Source: CAYRVX01 sp964642165
GTDB lineage: Bacteria > Planctomycetota > Phycisphaerae > SM23-33
Length of the DNA stretch: 39,350 nt
Assembly: GCA_964642165.1 (NCBI GenBank)
Contig: CAZXOC010000030.1
Location: 1 to 39,350, forward strand
Direction of reading: 5' to 3'
The notes under the pieces were generated by a model that was not told the origin of the DNA, did no database searches, and saw only the letters and a program-made list of their open reading frames with translations. Positions 7,514-16,597 of the stretch are shown here, one piece after another (positions within the stretch are counted from its first letter, which is position 1; every line of letters begins with the position of its first letter). Both the position numbers and the translations under genes were made by a program.

Positions 7514-8589
7514 AAGTGCACCAGCTCCACGAGGTGACCGTACAGCACGATCGACAGGAACACCGCCGCCGCGATGCTCACCGCCAGGGCCACGATCGCC
7601 CGCTTGCGGAACAGCGCCAGGTACATCGCCAGAAGCTTCAGGTCCAGCATCGGGCCGAGCACCATGAACGCCATCTGCCCGGAGAAGCCCACCAGCCCAC
7701 GGAACGACGCGGCCACAAAGGCGTCGGCCTCCGAGCAGAGGTTCAGCACGAACGCCAGGCCCATCATGCCGAGCATGGCCAGCGGGCCGTCGCCTCCCCC
7801 GCCCAGCAGGTGCTCCTGGCGCACCAGCGTCCGCAGCACGCCCGTGACGAACGCGCCGATGACGAGGAAGCGCCCGACGTCGAGGAAGTCGCTCGCGCCG
7901 TGGTGGGCGGCCTCGAGCAGGCGCCCGCCGAAGCGCCGAAGCCGCGAGCGGCGCGGGGCGCCGTCGCCGCCGTGGACGTGCGCGTGGGGGTCGCGGCCCT
8001 GGGGGATCAGCGCCTGGCCCCCCTGGAAGACCTTGCCGATGGCCAGGCCCACGACCACCGCGATGACGTAGCCCAAGGCGAGGCGGGCTGCCACCACGTG
8101 CCAGTCGCCCGCGTAGGCGACGGCCGTCGAGGCCGCCACGATGGGGTTGACGATCGGCCCGGCCAGCAGGAACGCCACCGCCGCCGACAGCGGCGCGCCC
8201 TTCCGCACCAGCCGGCGGACCACCGGGACGATCGCGCACTCGCAGACGGGGAAGATCACGCCCATCGCCGCCGCCACGAGCACGCTTCGCCGCCGCCGGC
8301 CCGAGAGAATCTTCGCCAGGCCCTCGGGGGAGACGAAGACCTCGATCAGCCCCCCCACCAGCGCGCCGACCAGCATGAACGGCATGGCCTCGAGCAGGAT
8401 CCCCAGGAAGACGCGGATGACCTCGCGGACCTGCTGCTGGCGCGCGTGGGGCAGGCGCCCGAAGAAACAGAGCATTCCCGCCGCCACGACGATGAACGCC
8501 AACTGGAGGCCCTTGCCGGTCAGCCCCGCCGCGCGCCCGCCGGCGCCCGGCTTCGATGGGATCTCGGGGTGGTCGTCCACGGCGGTCAC
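7477..8589 (-). CDS. DUF318 permease (UPF0718, ArsP/YraQ type)
   Basis: A 370-residue integral membrane protein with about eight hydrophobic segments in two halves. The family motif FPVCECAIVPVVRRL follows the first half, and a Cys-containing counterpart, NLCSEADAFVAASF, sits in the second half. A His-rich loop (HAHVHGG) joins the halves and could bind metal. The start is GTG 8587-8589 with AAGGA about seven bases upstream. Relatives export organoarsenicals or serve metal homeostasis. The substrate here is not shown by the sequence. Confidence 0.85.
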   Translation of the reverse strand: MTAVDDHPEIPSKPGAGGRAAGLTGKGLQLAFIVVAAGMLCFFGRLPHARQQQVREVIRVFLGILLEAMPFMLVGALVGGLIEVFVSPEGLAKILSGRRRRSVLVAAAMGVIFPVCECAIVPVVRRLVRKGAPLSAAVAFLLAGPIVNPIVAASTAVAYAGDWHVVAARLALGYVIAVVVGLAIGKVFQGGQALIPQGRDPHAHVHGGDGAPRRSRLRRFGGRLLEAAHHGASDFLDVGRFLVIGAFVTGVLRTLVRQEHLLGGGGDGPLAMLGMMGLAFVLNLCSEADAFVAASFRGLVGFSGQMAFMVLGPMLDLKLLAMYLALFRKRAIVALAVSIAAAVFLSIVLYGHLVELVHLCVLLSRRSIAS

Positions 8590-8630
8590 GGATGTCCTTC
8601 TTTCCTTCTCCGGCCCGGCGGCAGCGGAGC

Positions 8631-8636
8631 ATTATC
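8631..8636 (-). promoter_or_regulatory. putative -10 box for the DUF318/DUF1980 operon
   Basis: GATAAT on the minus strand in CGGGGATAATGC, the same context as at 4651-4656. TCGCAG lies 17 bases upstream as a weak -35. The leader would be about 35 bases. Confidence 0.45.
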
Positions 8637-8759
8637 CCCGGAACGCTCCCGGCCTGCGAGCGCCGTCTGCTCAAGGACGCCCCGCGGCGAGATGCCCCGG
8701 CGCCGCGCCCCAACGCCCCGGCCTGGCGGGACCGGGGTCCTGCCGCATCCCCCACCCAT

Positions 8760-8787
8760 TTGACATCGCCGCACCCGGCGCGATACT
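8760..8787 (+). promoter_or_regulatory. promoter of the GH5-type hydrolase gene
   Basis: A consensus TTGACA (8760-8765), 16 bases, GATACT (8782-8787). The leader to ATG 8838 would be about 43 bases. This is the best -35 box in the window. Confidence 0.6.
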
Positions 8788-8837
8788 GGGCGGTCGGGCA
8801 CCGGGACGACCCGCCGTCCCTCACGAAGGGAATCGCC

Positions 8838-11800
8838 ATGGCACGCACAGGCCTGCCCCTCGCCGCGACGCTCTGCCTCGCCTTGCCGCCTCTGCTCGCC
8901 GACGGGCCCCCGCCCCCCGCCGCGAATCCCTGGTGGCAGCGCGGTGCCGACACGTGGTACTACAAGGACGACTGGAAGGCCCTCGCCGTCACGCCCGTCA
9001 AGGGCGGCCGCGAGCCCGCCGTCGTCAAGACCATCAAGCTCGACACGCCCGCGAGGTCCGGCTGGATCCTCATCTGGGGCGATCGCGGCTACCGCCTGCT
9101 CGTCAACGACAGGCTCGTGGGGGCCAGCGTCGACGGCGGCCTGATCGACGACTGCGACCTGACGAAGCTCGTCGTCGGACGCCGCGACGTGGCGATCCGC
9201 ATCGACGGCCGCAAGGTCGCCGCCGAAGGCGAGGTCGTCGACGCCTCCGGCGAGCGCCACCCCTTCGCGACCGGCGCCGACTGGCAAGGCGCCCACGGCG
9301 GCGGCGTGAGGACGGAGAAGCTCCGCCCGGGCCCGAGCACGGGCGCGTACCATCGCTCGCACAACGCCCGGCTGACCGCCTACAACGCCGAGCAGCGCGC
9401 GAAACTGGCGGTTGCAAAAGGGTTTGCGCGCATCCAGCGGCTGCGCGAGCAGGGAGTGTTCCTCCTGCGCCGCCACCGCACGCCGGCCGAAGTGCTGCGC
9501 TTCGACCCGGACGTGCCCTGGCGGAAGGCCGAAGCCGTCGCCCTGCCGCTGCTGGCCCGGGCCCGGGCCCTGCTGGAGGAGCAGGCCTCGCCCACCCTGA
9601 AGGCCGGCCGCCTCCCCGAGGCCCTCGACGCCGCGAGGCAGGCGGCGGCGCTGCTCTCGGCGGCGGAAGCGGCCGTCTCCACGACCCTGGACCTCTACCT
9701 CGCCGAGCGGGAGGCCCGCCACGTGCGAAACGTGTCCCACCTGCTGGGGGCCACGGGGGATCCGGGCTGCGAAACCGCCCATCTGGCCGCCCTGGCCGGC
9801 AGGGCCCGAGACGCCCTGTCGCGGGAGGACTGGTCCTCCGCCGCCAAGGCCGTCCTGCGGCTGCGCCGGGCCGCCGGGGCCGTCCGCGGCCGGCTGGAAC
9901 GCCGAGCCGAACAGGTCGGGGGCGTCGGGGACCTCGACGAGTTCCCCGAAGACCGGTTCGCCTGGCTCAACGCGCGGGGGCTGATGGACAACGACCCGGC
10001 GGACTGGCCCTTCACCATGCTGCCGTCCTGGCGGGCGTGCATCGACCTGGCCGGGCTGTGGGATTTCCGCATCGATCCCAACCACGTCGGCGAGAAGGCG
10101 AGCTGGCACAGCGTGCCCCTGGACGCCGCGTGGCGAGCGATCCGCGTCCCGGACGCCTGGGAGCGCCACGGCGTCGTGCGGGACGTCCGCGCCGCCCCGG
10201 GCGCCCCGTTCGGCAAGGCCGTCACCGGCTGCAACAAGCCTTACAACGGCTTCGCCTGGTACCGCAAGCGACTGCTGGTTCCCGCGGCCTGGCGGGGACA
10301 GAAGCTGCGGTTGACCCTCGGCGGCGTGTCGAACTGGGCACGGCTGTTCGTCAACGGACGGGACGTCGGCGCGTACCACCGGCAGGCGGATCGGCGCGTG
10401 CGGACGCCCGGCGGGATCGACATCCCCCCCGAGGCCGTCCGTTTCGGCAGGCCCAACTGCCTGGCGCTGCTGGTGTACAACTACGACAACTTCGGCGGGA
10501 TCACGGGCGGCCCGGTCGCGATCCACCAGGCCGGCACCGGCCCGGGCGGCCGCTACACGCCCGGACCGCTGTACTACGCCCGGGAGTACCACCACGGCCG
10601 ATGGGCCGAGGTGCACCGCCAGACGTTCGTCTTCGGCGCGATGGCGCCGGGCGCGATCATTCAGGCCGACCGGCCGGTCCTGGACCTCTGGGGCTGGCAG
10701 GCCAAGGGCCATCGCCCGCCGACGCGCCTGGGCTTCGACGCCGGCGAGGGCAAGGGCATGGCCGCGATCCCGCTGGCCGGCCCCGCGGACCTGCTGGCGA
10801 AGGGCGCCCCGGCGGACGGGTGGCTCCTTCTGGGCGGCTCGCAGCGCGACGTGGTCCTGGTCCCCGGCGGGAAGCTCACCGCCCTGCGCTGGGGGCCCTG
10901 CCCGCAGGGCGGCATGATGCTGACGCTGACGTTCGGCGGGCGAGAGGCTCGGGCGGGCGTTGTGTGCCTGCCCGCCGGCGCGGCGGCGGGCGCCGCGGAT
11001 GCGCGCTTCTGGGCCCGCACGCTTCGGCAGTACCCGATCTCGTGCAGCGAGATCGTCGTCCGCCACCCCGCTGCCGCCACCGATCGCGGCGCCGTCCCCC
11101 AGATCTGCAAACTCCGCTACGAGTACCTTCCTCTGCTGCGGCGCGAGCAGCGGGCGGACAAGATCGCCCCCGTGCCGATGCTCGCGAGCTTCGCGCTGGA
11201 GCACCACTTCCCGGGCCTGGACGTGCGCGGCGCGAAGACGACCGGCTACCGATCCCCGTACGCGGCCTATCGCGTGGTCGAGGGCACGGACACGCTGGTC
11301 TACACCGCGCCCGCGGTGGACCGGTCGAAGGTCATGAAGGGCGTCGGCGAGCTGTTCGCCAAGAAACGCGAGCGGGACAACCACCATGCCTGGGGCGACG
11401 AGGCCGCGATGTTCCGCCGCATGGCCGGCTGGGGCTTCGACCACTGCCGCTACGCCTTCGCGTGGCACCACGACTGGGACCTGCCGCTGTGCCGGTCGAT
11501 GGCCGGGCCGATCCTACCGGACAACGAGGCGGTGTGGCGCCGCCTGGACGAGGTCACGCGGAAGTGCAACGACGCCGGCATGCAGATGATGCTCACGTGG
11601 TTCAGCGACACGGGCTCGCGGCGCTGGAAGGACAATCCCGCCGAGCGGCGGAACTGCTACGAGCTGTGGCGGCGGATCGCGCGGCGGTACAAGGACCACC
11701 CCCGCTGGGCGATCAGCTACGACTTCTTCAACGAGCCCGCCCAGATGAACACCGCCCACTACAACCGGGTCATGAAGGAGCTCACCAAGATCGTGCGATC

Positions 11801-12497
11801 CGAGGACCGCAAGCACCGGATCGTCTGGGAGTCCGGCGACGGCTGGGCCCAGCCCCACTGGTGCCTCTGGATGGAGCCCGTCGACGACGACAACGTCCTC
11901 TACAGCTTCCACCACTACGGCAAGCACTGGGGCTACGCCTACGACGAGTACTACCCCGGCTACCAGGCGACGCGCGAGCGGACGCAGATCGACCCGTGGC
12001 TGGAGGCGATCCTGTTCGGCCTGAAGCACAACGTGCCGACCCACTGCGGGGAGTTCGGGCTGTCGATGATCCAGCCGGCGGGCGACGGCGAGCAGTGGCT
12101 CGACGACTACCTCGCGCTGTTCGAGCGGTTCGGCATCGGCTGGAACTGGTGGAACTACTCCGGGCGCGACGTCTACCGCACCGGGCTGATCGCCCGGGAC
12201 CGCGTCAGCCCCTACGTGCCCATCCTGACGAAGTGGTGCCGCCGCAGCGGCTGGGGGCGGGCGCGGCGCGAGGCCGCTCGGATGTCCCTACGTCAATGCG
12301 GGCTTGCCGAGGCGCCCACGCGGGGTACAATCATCCACGACGGCTCGCCCCGGTGGCGAGCGCAAGGGTGGAGGCGACACGTCGGTTCTCGAACATGGGA
12401 GAGACCAGATGAGGCACGCACCGTGGATGGTCGTACTCGCCATGCTGTTCCTGGCGGCGGGGTCGGTGGCCCAGGAGCCGGCAACCCGAAGCGATGA
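8838..12497 (+). CDS. large secreted glycoside hydrolase: GH2-like sugar-binding domain plus GH5-type catalytic domain
   Basis: A 1219-residue protein. A signal peptide (LPLAATLCLALPPLLADG) is followed by a beta domain and a helical stretch (roughly 180-360). A GH2-type sugar-binding domain at about 390-560 contains GFAWYRKRLLVP and ARLFVNGRDVGAY. The (beta/alpha)8 domain runs from about 845 to 1135. The acid/base is E966 in DFFNEPA and the nucleophile is E1072 in HCGEFG, as in GH5/clan GH-A. Start ATG 8838 has AAGGGA upstream. Polysaccharide type is not determinable; mannan-, glucan- and galactan-active members share this fold. The last 75 or so residues are Arg/Gly-rich, look non-native and overlap the next gene by 89 bases. 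The original stop may have been lost. Confidence 0.85.
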   Translation: MARTGLPLAATLCLALPPLLADGPPPPAANPWWQRGADTWYYKDDWKALAVTPVKGGREPAVVKTIKLDTPARSGWILIWGDRGYRLLVNDRLVGASVDGGLIDDCDLTKLVVGRRDVAIRIDGRKVAAEGEVVDASGERHPFATGADWQGAHGGGVRTEKLRPGPSTGAYHRSHNARLTAYNAEQRAKLAVAKGFARIQRLREQGVFLLRRHRTPAEVLRFDPDVPWRKAEAVALPLLARARALLEEQASPTLKAGRLPEALDAARQAAALLSAAEAAVSTTLDLYLAEREARHVRNVSHLLGATGDPGCETAHLAALAGRARDALSREDWSSAAKAVLRLRRAAGAVRGRLERRAEQVGGVGDLDEFPEDRFAWLNARGLMDNDPADWPFTMLPSWRACIDLAGLWDFRIDPNHVGEKASWHSVPLDAAWRAIRVPDAWERHGVVRDVRAAPGAPFGKAVTGCNKPYNGFAWYRKRLLVPAAWRGQKLRLTLGGVSNWARLFVNGRDVGAYHRQADRRVRTPGGIDIPPEAVRFGRPNCLALLVYNYDNFGGITGGPVAIHQAGTGPGGRYTPGPLYYAREYHHGRWAEVHRQTFVFGAMAPGAIIQADRPVLDLWGWQAKGHRPPTRLGFDAGEGKGMAAIPLAGPADLLAKGAPADGWLLLGGSQRDVVLVPGGKLTALRWGPCPQGGMMLTLTFGGREARAGVVCLPAGAAAGAADARFWARTLRQYPISCSEIVVRHPAAATDRGAVPQICKLRYEYLPLLRREQRADKIAPVPMLASFALEHHFPGLDVRGAKTTGYRSPYAAYRVVEGTDTLVYTAPAVDRSKVMKGVGELFAKKRERDNHHAWGDEAAMFRRMAGWGFDHCRYAFAWHHDWDLPLCRSMAGPILPDNEAVWRRLDEVTRKCNDAGMQMMLTWFSDTGSRRWKDNPAERRNCYELWRRIARRYKDHPRWAISYDFFNEPAQMNTAHYNRVMKELTKIVRSEDRKHRIVWESGDGWAQPHWCLWMEPVDDDNVLYSFHHYGKHWGYAYDEYYPGYQATRERTQIDPWLEAILFGLKHNVPTHCGEFGLSMIQPAGDGEQWLDDYLALFERFGIGWNWWNYSGRDVYRTGLIARDRVSPYVPILTKWCRRSGWGRARREAARMSLRQCGLAEAPTRGTIIHDGSPRWRAQGWRRHVGSRTWERPDEARTVDGRTRHAVPGGGVGGPGAGNPKR
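12304..12331 (+). promoter_or_regulatory. promoter of the coiled-coil membrane protein gene
   Basis: TTGCCG (12304-12309), 16 bases, TACAAT (12326-12331). It lies inside the odd 3' tail of the GH5 reading frame, which supports the idea that this tail was once intergenic. The leader would be about 70 bases. Confidence 0.55.
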
Positions 12498-12879
12498 AGA
12501 CCAGACCGTCGAACAGATGAAGCTCCGCGAGACGGAGCTGCAGCTCAAGGAACAGGAGGCCGAGCTGGCGTACCGGCAGAAGATGCGCGAGATGGAGCTG
12601 GAGCAGCGCAACCTCGAGATCGAGCAGTTGCGGCGCGAAGCCGCGAAGCCGCAAGGGGACGGGGGCGGAGGCCTCCTGCTGCTGCTGATCCTCGTGGTGC
12701 ACATCCTGCTGACCGTCTGGGTCTGGAAGGACATGCGCGAGCAAGAGATCGGCCGGGCGCTCTGGGTGCCCATCGTCCTGCTGACCGGCCTGTTCGGCGC
12801 CCTGCTGTATGCCGTCGTCCGCGTCGCCGACACGCGCGCCAAGCAGGCGACACGGGCCGAGACCAGACGGGCCAGGTAG
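12409..12879 (+). CDS. small membrane protein with signal sequence, coiled coil and two membrane segments
   Basis: A 156-residue protein. The N-terminal signal sequence (MVVLAMLFLAAGSVAQ) is followed by a Glu/Gln/Lys-rich coiled coil at about 25-78 (e.g. QMKLRETELQLKEQEAELAY). A Gly linker leads to two hydrophobic segments, LLLLLILVVHILLTVWVW and WVPIVLLTGLFGALLYAVV, and a basic tail. Start ATG 12409 is preceded by GGGAGAG. The two-helix end resembles a phospholipase D-nuclease-N-like domain (PLDc_N), but the match is weak. Function unknown. It overlaps the GH5 reading frame but has its own promoter. Confidence 0.7.
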   Translation: MRHAPWMVVLAMLFLAAGSVAQEPATRSDEDQTVEQMKLRETELQLKEQEAELAYRQKMREMELEQRNLEIEQLRREAAKPQGDGGGGLLLLLILVVHILLTVWVWKDMREQEIGRALWVPIVLLTGLFGALLYAVVRVADTRAKQATRAETRRAR

Positions 12880-13028
12880 TCCCCCCTGCCCGACCGCAGG
12901 CGCTGTAGACACGCGGCGCCGAAGAGAACACGGCGGACCGGCGCCGCCGTGCCGGTGTTTGGTGCTGCGCGCCGAGGCCGTACCCGCCCCCCGGACCGGC
13001 CGGCGACGGGACACGCGAGGCAACCGTG

Positions 13029-14261
13029 ATGGGACCATCGGCCAACGGCGACACGCGCATCCTCCGGGAGCTGGCGAAGCGCTACGCCGACGTCTGCCGC
13101 CGGCCCGTCCAGGCCGAGCGCCGCGAGCTCTGGCGGCGACTGAACAGCCTGGAGCGGACGCGGCCGCTGCTGTACCTCCGCGGTGGCAACTGCTGGGACG
13201 AGGTGCCCGAGTTCACCGGCTGCCGTTGCGAGGACCCGTTCTTCCGCCGCCACGAGCGCCGCCTCCGCCTGGGCATCTACCGGGACACGCTGGGGGATGA
13301 CTTCATCTCCGAGCCGTGGCTGACGGTGCGGGCGACGTACAAGTGCGAGGGCTGGGGCGTCCGCGGCAGGCGGACGCGCCCGGACGAGCCCGGCGGGGCG
13401 TGGAAGGAGGACTACCCGCTCAAGGAGCCCGCGGACCTCCGCAAGCTCCGCGCGCCCTGGCACGAGATCGACGAGCAGGCCACCGCCCGCGACGCCGACC
13501 GCCTGGGCGAGGCGATCGGCGACCTCCTGACGGTGGACGTGGATCGCGGCCCGGCCTATCGCATGTGGTCCGCCGACCTCTCCACGCACTTGGGCTGCCT
13601 CCGCGGCATCGAGCACTTCATGCTCGACATGTCCGACCGCCCCGACTGGCTGCACGAGCTGGTCGCGTTCCTGCGCGACGGCGTCCTGGCCGCGCAAGGG
13701 CAGGCCGAGGCCGCCGGCGATTGGTCGCTCGCCAACCACCAGAACCAGGCCATGCCCTACAGCCGCGAGCTGGCCGACCCCGCCGCCAACCGCCACGGCG
13801 CGATGCGCAAGGAGCTGTGGGGCTACATGGCCGCCCAGGAGTTCACGCTCGTCTCCCCGGCCATGCACGAGCAGTTCCTGCTGGCCTACCAGCGGCCCAT
13901 CCTTAAGCATTTTGGCCTCGTGGCTTACGGATGCTGCGAGGACCTCACGCGCAAGATCGACATGCTGCGGACGATTCGGAACCTGCGGCGCATCGGTGTG
14001 GCCCCGGCCGCTGACGTGGCCCGCTGCGCCGAGCAGATCGGCACGGACTACGTCATCAGCTACCGCCCGAATCCGGCCGAAATGGTCTGCTGCGGCTTCG
14101 ACGAGGACCACATCCGCCGCGTGCTGCGCCGCGATCTCGACGCCTGCCGCGGGCTGTGCGTGGACATCACGCTGAAGGACATCAACACGGTTCAGGGCCG
14201 GCCCGAGCGCCTGGCCGCGTGGGTGCGCGTCGCGCGCGAGGTGGCCGACGACTACGCGTGA
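13029..14261 (+). CDS. uroporphyrinogen decarboxylase (URO-D) superfamily protein
   Basis: A 410-residue protein with the C-terminal TIM-barrel pattern of the URO-D/methyltransferase superfamily. It includes LVSPAMHEQFLLAYQRPILK, GLVAYGCCED, DYVISYRPNPAEMV and GLCVDITLKD. It lacks the N-terminal substrate-binding signature of true HemE and is longer than HemE (about 350). It is therefore more likely a corrinoid-methyltransferase-like member of unknown substrate. Start ATG 13029 (GTG 13026 is in frame) has GAGG about eight bases upstream. A weak promoter, TTGGTG (12959-12964), 16 bases, TACCCG (12981-12986), lies upstream. Many anaerobic Planctomycetota carry several such genes; that comparison is background knowledge. 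Confidence 0.8.
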   Translation: MGPSANGDTRILRELAKRYADVCRRPVQAERRELWRRLNSLERTRPLLYLRGGNCWDEVPEFTGCRCEDPFFRRHERRLRLGIYRDTLGDDFISEPWLTVRATYKCEGWGVRGRRTRPDEPGGAWKEDYPLKEPADLRKLRAPWHEIDEQATARDADRLGEAIGDLLTVDVDRGPAYRMWSADLSTHLGCLRGIEHFMLDMSDRPDWLHELVAFLRDGVLAAQGQAEAAGDWSLANHQNQAMPYSRELADPAANRHGAMRKELWGYMAAQEFTLVSPAMHEQFLLAYQRPILKHFGLVAYGCCEDLTRKIDMLRTIRNLRRIGVAPAADVARCAEQIGTDYVISYRPNPAEMVCCGFDEDHIRRVLRRDLDACRGLCVDITLKDINTVQGRPERLAAWVRVAREVADDYA

Positions 14262-14278
14262 GGCGCGGCCGGGTGCCG

Positions 14279-14284
14279 TATCAT
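14279..14284 (+). promoter_or_regulatory. putative -10 box for the endonuclease III gene
   Basis: TATCAT just after the URO-D stop, about 33 bases before ATG 14317. No -35 box is evident. Confidence 0.3.
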
Positions 14285-14316
14285 CGCGCAGGAACGAACA
14301 GCCGGGGAGAGCGACG

Positions 14317-14979
14317 ATGCCCAGAGAATCGGCCGCCAGGAAGAAGCAGCGAGTCACGAAGATCATCGCCGCGCTCAAGAAGGCCTACCCCCAGGCCTGC
14401 TGCGCGCTGGAGCACGCCAGCCCCCTCGAGCTGCTGATCGCGACGATCCTGTCGGCCCATTGCAGCGACCGGCAGGTCAACCTCGTCACGAAGGACCTTT
14501 TCCGTAAGTACAGAACCGCAAAGGACTACGCTCGCGCCGACCCGACGGAATTCCAGGAGGACATCCGCAGCATCGGCCTGTTCCGCAACAAGACGAAGAG
14601 CATCCTGACCGCCTGCCAGGCGATCGTGAAGGACTTCGGCGGCCAAGTGCCCAGGACGATGGACGAGCTGCTGACGCTGTCGGGCGTGGCGCGGAAGACC
14701 GCCAACGTCGTGCTGGGCAACGCCTTCGGCGTCAGCGCCGGCGTGGTGGTCGACACGCACGTCTTCCGACTGGCCAACCGGCTGGACCTCACGAAGTGGA
14801 GCAAGGTCGGCCAGAGCCACAAGGTCGAGCAGGACCTGATGGCCCTCGTGCCGAAGCGGCAGTGGACCATGTTCGCGCACTGGCTGATCTTCCACGGCCG
14901 CAGCGTCTGCACCGCCCGCAAGGCCGACTGCGACCACTGCGTCATCCGGAAGCTCTGCCCGTCGGCGGGGAAGGTGTAG
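14317..14979 (+). CDS. nth: endonuclease III (DNA glycosylase/AP lyase)
   Basis: A 220-residue base-excision repair enzyme that removes oxidised pyrimidines and cleaves the abasic site. The helix-hairpin-helix is LSGVARKTANVVLGNAFG, with catalytic K127. The catalytic Asp is D146 in VVVDTHVFRLANR. A [4Fe-4S] motif C-X6-C-X2-C-X5-C closes the protein (CTARKADCDHCVIRKLC). Length matches the family. The start has GGGGAGAG upstream. The gene ends seven bases before the convergent dUTPase-like gene. Confidence 0.96.
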   Translation: MPRESAARKKQRVTKIIAALKKAYPQACCALEHASPLELLIATILSAHCSDRQVNLVTKDLFRKYRTAKDYARADPTEFQEDIRSIGLFRNKTKSILTACQAIVKDFGGQVPRTMDELLTLSGVARKTANVVLGNAFGVSAGVVVDTHVFRLANRLDLTKWSKVGQSHKVEQDLMALVPKRQWTMFAHWLIFHGRSVCTARKADCDHCVIRKLCPSAGKV

Positions 14980-14986
14980 GTCGCCG

Positions 14987-15463
14987 TCAGAGGACCTGGC
15001 GGTTCTCCTCTTCGTGGGCGGCGTGCTCGGCCTGCGTGCGGTCCTCGTCCTGGCGCTTGTGGTTGATCCCCAGCTTCTTGGCGTACAGGCGGTAGACGTC
15101 CGCCGGAGCCAGGCCCAGCAGTTGGCAGATGCTCATCCAGAAGAACAGCATGTCCGTCGCCTCGACGCGGGCGTTCTGGACGTCCCGCAGCTCGTACTGC
15201 CGGCCCTCCCTCGCCTCGCGGTACCAGTGTTTCCAGCAGAGGCAGTCCTGGAGCTCGTGGCACTCGGCCGCGAGGGCATCGAGGTAGTTCTTCAGGGCCC
15301 GCCCCACTTCGACCCGCAGGCCGCCCCCAGCCGGCAGCGAGCCGTCGCGCTGAGCCGCGGCCAGTGCGGCCCCGAGCCCCGACGTGTCGAACCCCGCGCG
15401 GCGATTCAATTCCGCCTGTAGCGGCCAAAGCTCCTCCAGTGAGCACGGTGCTTGCTGCGGCAT
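14987..15463 (-). CDS. dimeric all-alpha dUTPase-like NTP pyrophosphatase
   Basis: A 158-residue all-alpha protein that resembles the dUTPase_2/MazG-like superfamily. The metal-binding helix is ECHELQDCLCWKHW (E-x2-E type). The second acidic helix is VEATDMLFFWMSICQLLGL (E-x2-D). A C-terminal YRLYAKKLGINHKRQ matches the Y-x2-K-x3-N-x2-RQ pattern of dimeric dUTPases. It probably hydrolyses dUTP to dUMP, limiting uracil in DNA; that would fit its neighbour nth, but the two are convergent and not co-transcribed. Start ATG 15461-15463 has AAGGAG upstream. Confidence 0.78.
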   Translation of the reverse strand: MPQQAPCSLEELWPLQAELNRRAGFDTSGLGAALAAAQRDGSLPAGGGLRVEVGRALKNYLDALAAECHELQDCLCWKHWYREAREGRQYELRDVQNARVEATDMLFFWMSICQLLGLAPADVYRLYAKKLGINHKRQDEDRTQAEHAAHEEENRQVL

Positions 15464-15505
15464 CGGTCGCTCCTTCGCTGTCGGCGATGGCCCCCGGCCG
15501 CCCGC

Positions 15506-15534
15506 ATTGTAGTCGGCCCCGGCGACGGCGGCAA
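15506..15534 (-). promoter_or_regulatory. promoter of the dUTPase-like gene
   Basis: On the minus strand: TTGCCG (15529-15534), 17 bases, TACAAT (15506-15511). The leader is about 36 bases. It is divergent from the promoter at 15553. Confidence 0.6.
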
Positions 15535-15552
15535 CGGCTCGGCGGCGGTGGC

Positions 15553-15581
15553 TTGCCTTCCGCGGTCAGCGCGGCTACCCT
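15553..15581 (+). promoter_or_regulatory. promoter of the 15668 membrane protein gene
   Basis: TTGCCT (15553-15558), 17 bases, TACCCT (15576-15581). The leader to GTG 15668 is about 80 bases. It forms a compact divergent promoter pair with 15506-15534. Confidence 0.5.
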
Positions 15582-15667
15582 GTCTCTCGACCGGGCGGCG
15601 GGCGCGGCCGGTGGAGCCGTCGATGCGGCATGGTCCGCCAACCGCCGGCGCGGCACGGGAGACGATC

Positions 15668-16513
15668 GTGTTTCGCAGAGCGGCGTTCTACTTCGAGGCC
15701 TGGCACGCGTATCTTGCCGGCGGCCTGCTGCTGGCCTGGGTGCTCCTGGGGGGATGGCTGCTGCGCCGCAGCGTCCGTGACCACGTGCCCCGGCGGAAGG
15801 CGGGTCTGGCGCGGTGCCTCCGCGTGTCGCTCCTGTCGGGCCTGGCAGGCCTGGTAGCCGGGATGGCCATCTACTTCCTCGTGGAGGCGCTGGCAAAGGC
15901 CGGTGGTACCGACGGGAAGTGGTACGGCATGCCGTTCGGCGCCGCCGCGTTCCTCGGCGGAAGCTATGTCCTTGTGTATGCCAGCTTTACGCTTCCGTCG
16001 GGGGCGGTGCTGCGGCACTGGCTTCGCGGCTTCGGTCCGCCGGCGCTCCTGCTGGCGGCCAGCGCGCCGGCGTGGGGCTACTCCTACGTCCAGGGGCAGC
16101 GCCGCCTGGATCGCCACCACAGCCTGTACCACCTCGGCTGCGTCTTCGACGGCCTCATCCAATACCGGCGATCGCTGCGCCGCTACCCGGACCGTCTCCA
16201 GCGCCTCGTGCAGGACAGGGTCATCGCCCCCGAGCACCTCCACTGCCGCAGGCCGACCGGACGAGACGTGGACTACTTCTACCGCGCCCCCGCGCCCGTG
16301 CCGCCCGAACGTCGGGGGCAGTGCCTGCTCGCCTGCGACTTCCTCGCCAACCACGACGGGCGCGGCCGCGCGGTGCTCTTCGCCGACGGCGAGACGAAGT
16401 GGTTCGAGCCGGGCGAGCTCGACGGCGTCTTCAAGCTGCCCGAGAACCGCGGGTTCGCCGAGGCCCTCCGCCAGGCCGAGCGCCGGCGCGCGGCGTCGCA
16501 GCCGGCACCATAG
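15668..16513 (+). CDS. membrane protein with pseudopilin-like C-terminal module
   Basis: About 281 residues. Four hydrophobic segments lie in the first 140 residues (e.g. YLAGGLLLAWVLLGGWLL and SLLSGLAGLVAGMAIYFLVE). A soluble domain of about 140 residues follows, with YPDRLQRLVQDRVIAPEHL, then VDYFYRAPAP, and NHDGRGRAVLFADGETKWFE near the end. This His/Asp-Gly/LFADG pattern resembles the C-terminal module of planctomycete pseudopilins, here attached to a multi-pass anchor. I chose GTG 15668 because GGGAGA lies just upstream; in-frame ATG 15623 is the alternative. Function unknown. Confidence 0.7.
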   Translation: MFRRAAFYFEAWHAYLAGGLLLAWVLLGGWLLRRSVRDHVPRRKAGLARCLRVSLLSGLAGLVAGMAIYFLVEALAKAGGTDGKWYGMPFGAAAFLGGSYVLVYASFTLPSGAVLRHWLRGFGPPALLLAASAPAWGYSYVQGQRRLDRHHSLYHLGCVFDGLIQYRRSLRRYPDRLQRLVQDRVIAPEHLHCRRPTGRDVDYFYRAPAPVPPERRGQCLLACDFLANHDGRGRAVLFADGETKWFEPGELDGVFKLPENRGFAEALRQAERRRAASQPAP

Positions 16514-16597
16514 CGACATCCGCATATATGCCTGGGGGCGCCGCAGCGCAGCGAGCGGCGGCGCGCGATTCCTCGCGCACCCGGACGGGGGGGCCGC

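Noticed and set aside
8586..11471. A 961-codon open frame on the minus strand
   Set aside because: It is a high-GC antisense shadow of the GH5 gene; composition is Arg/Pro/Gly/Val-rich with no recognisable domain.
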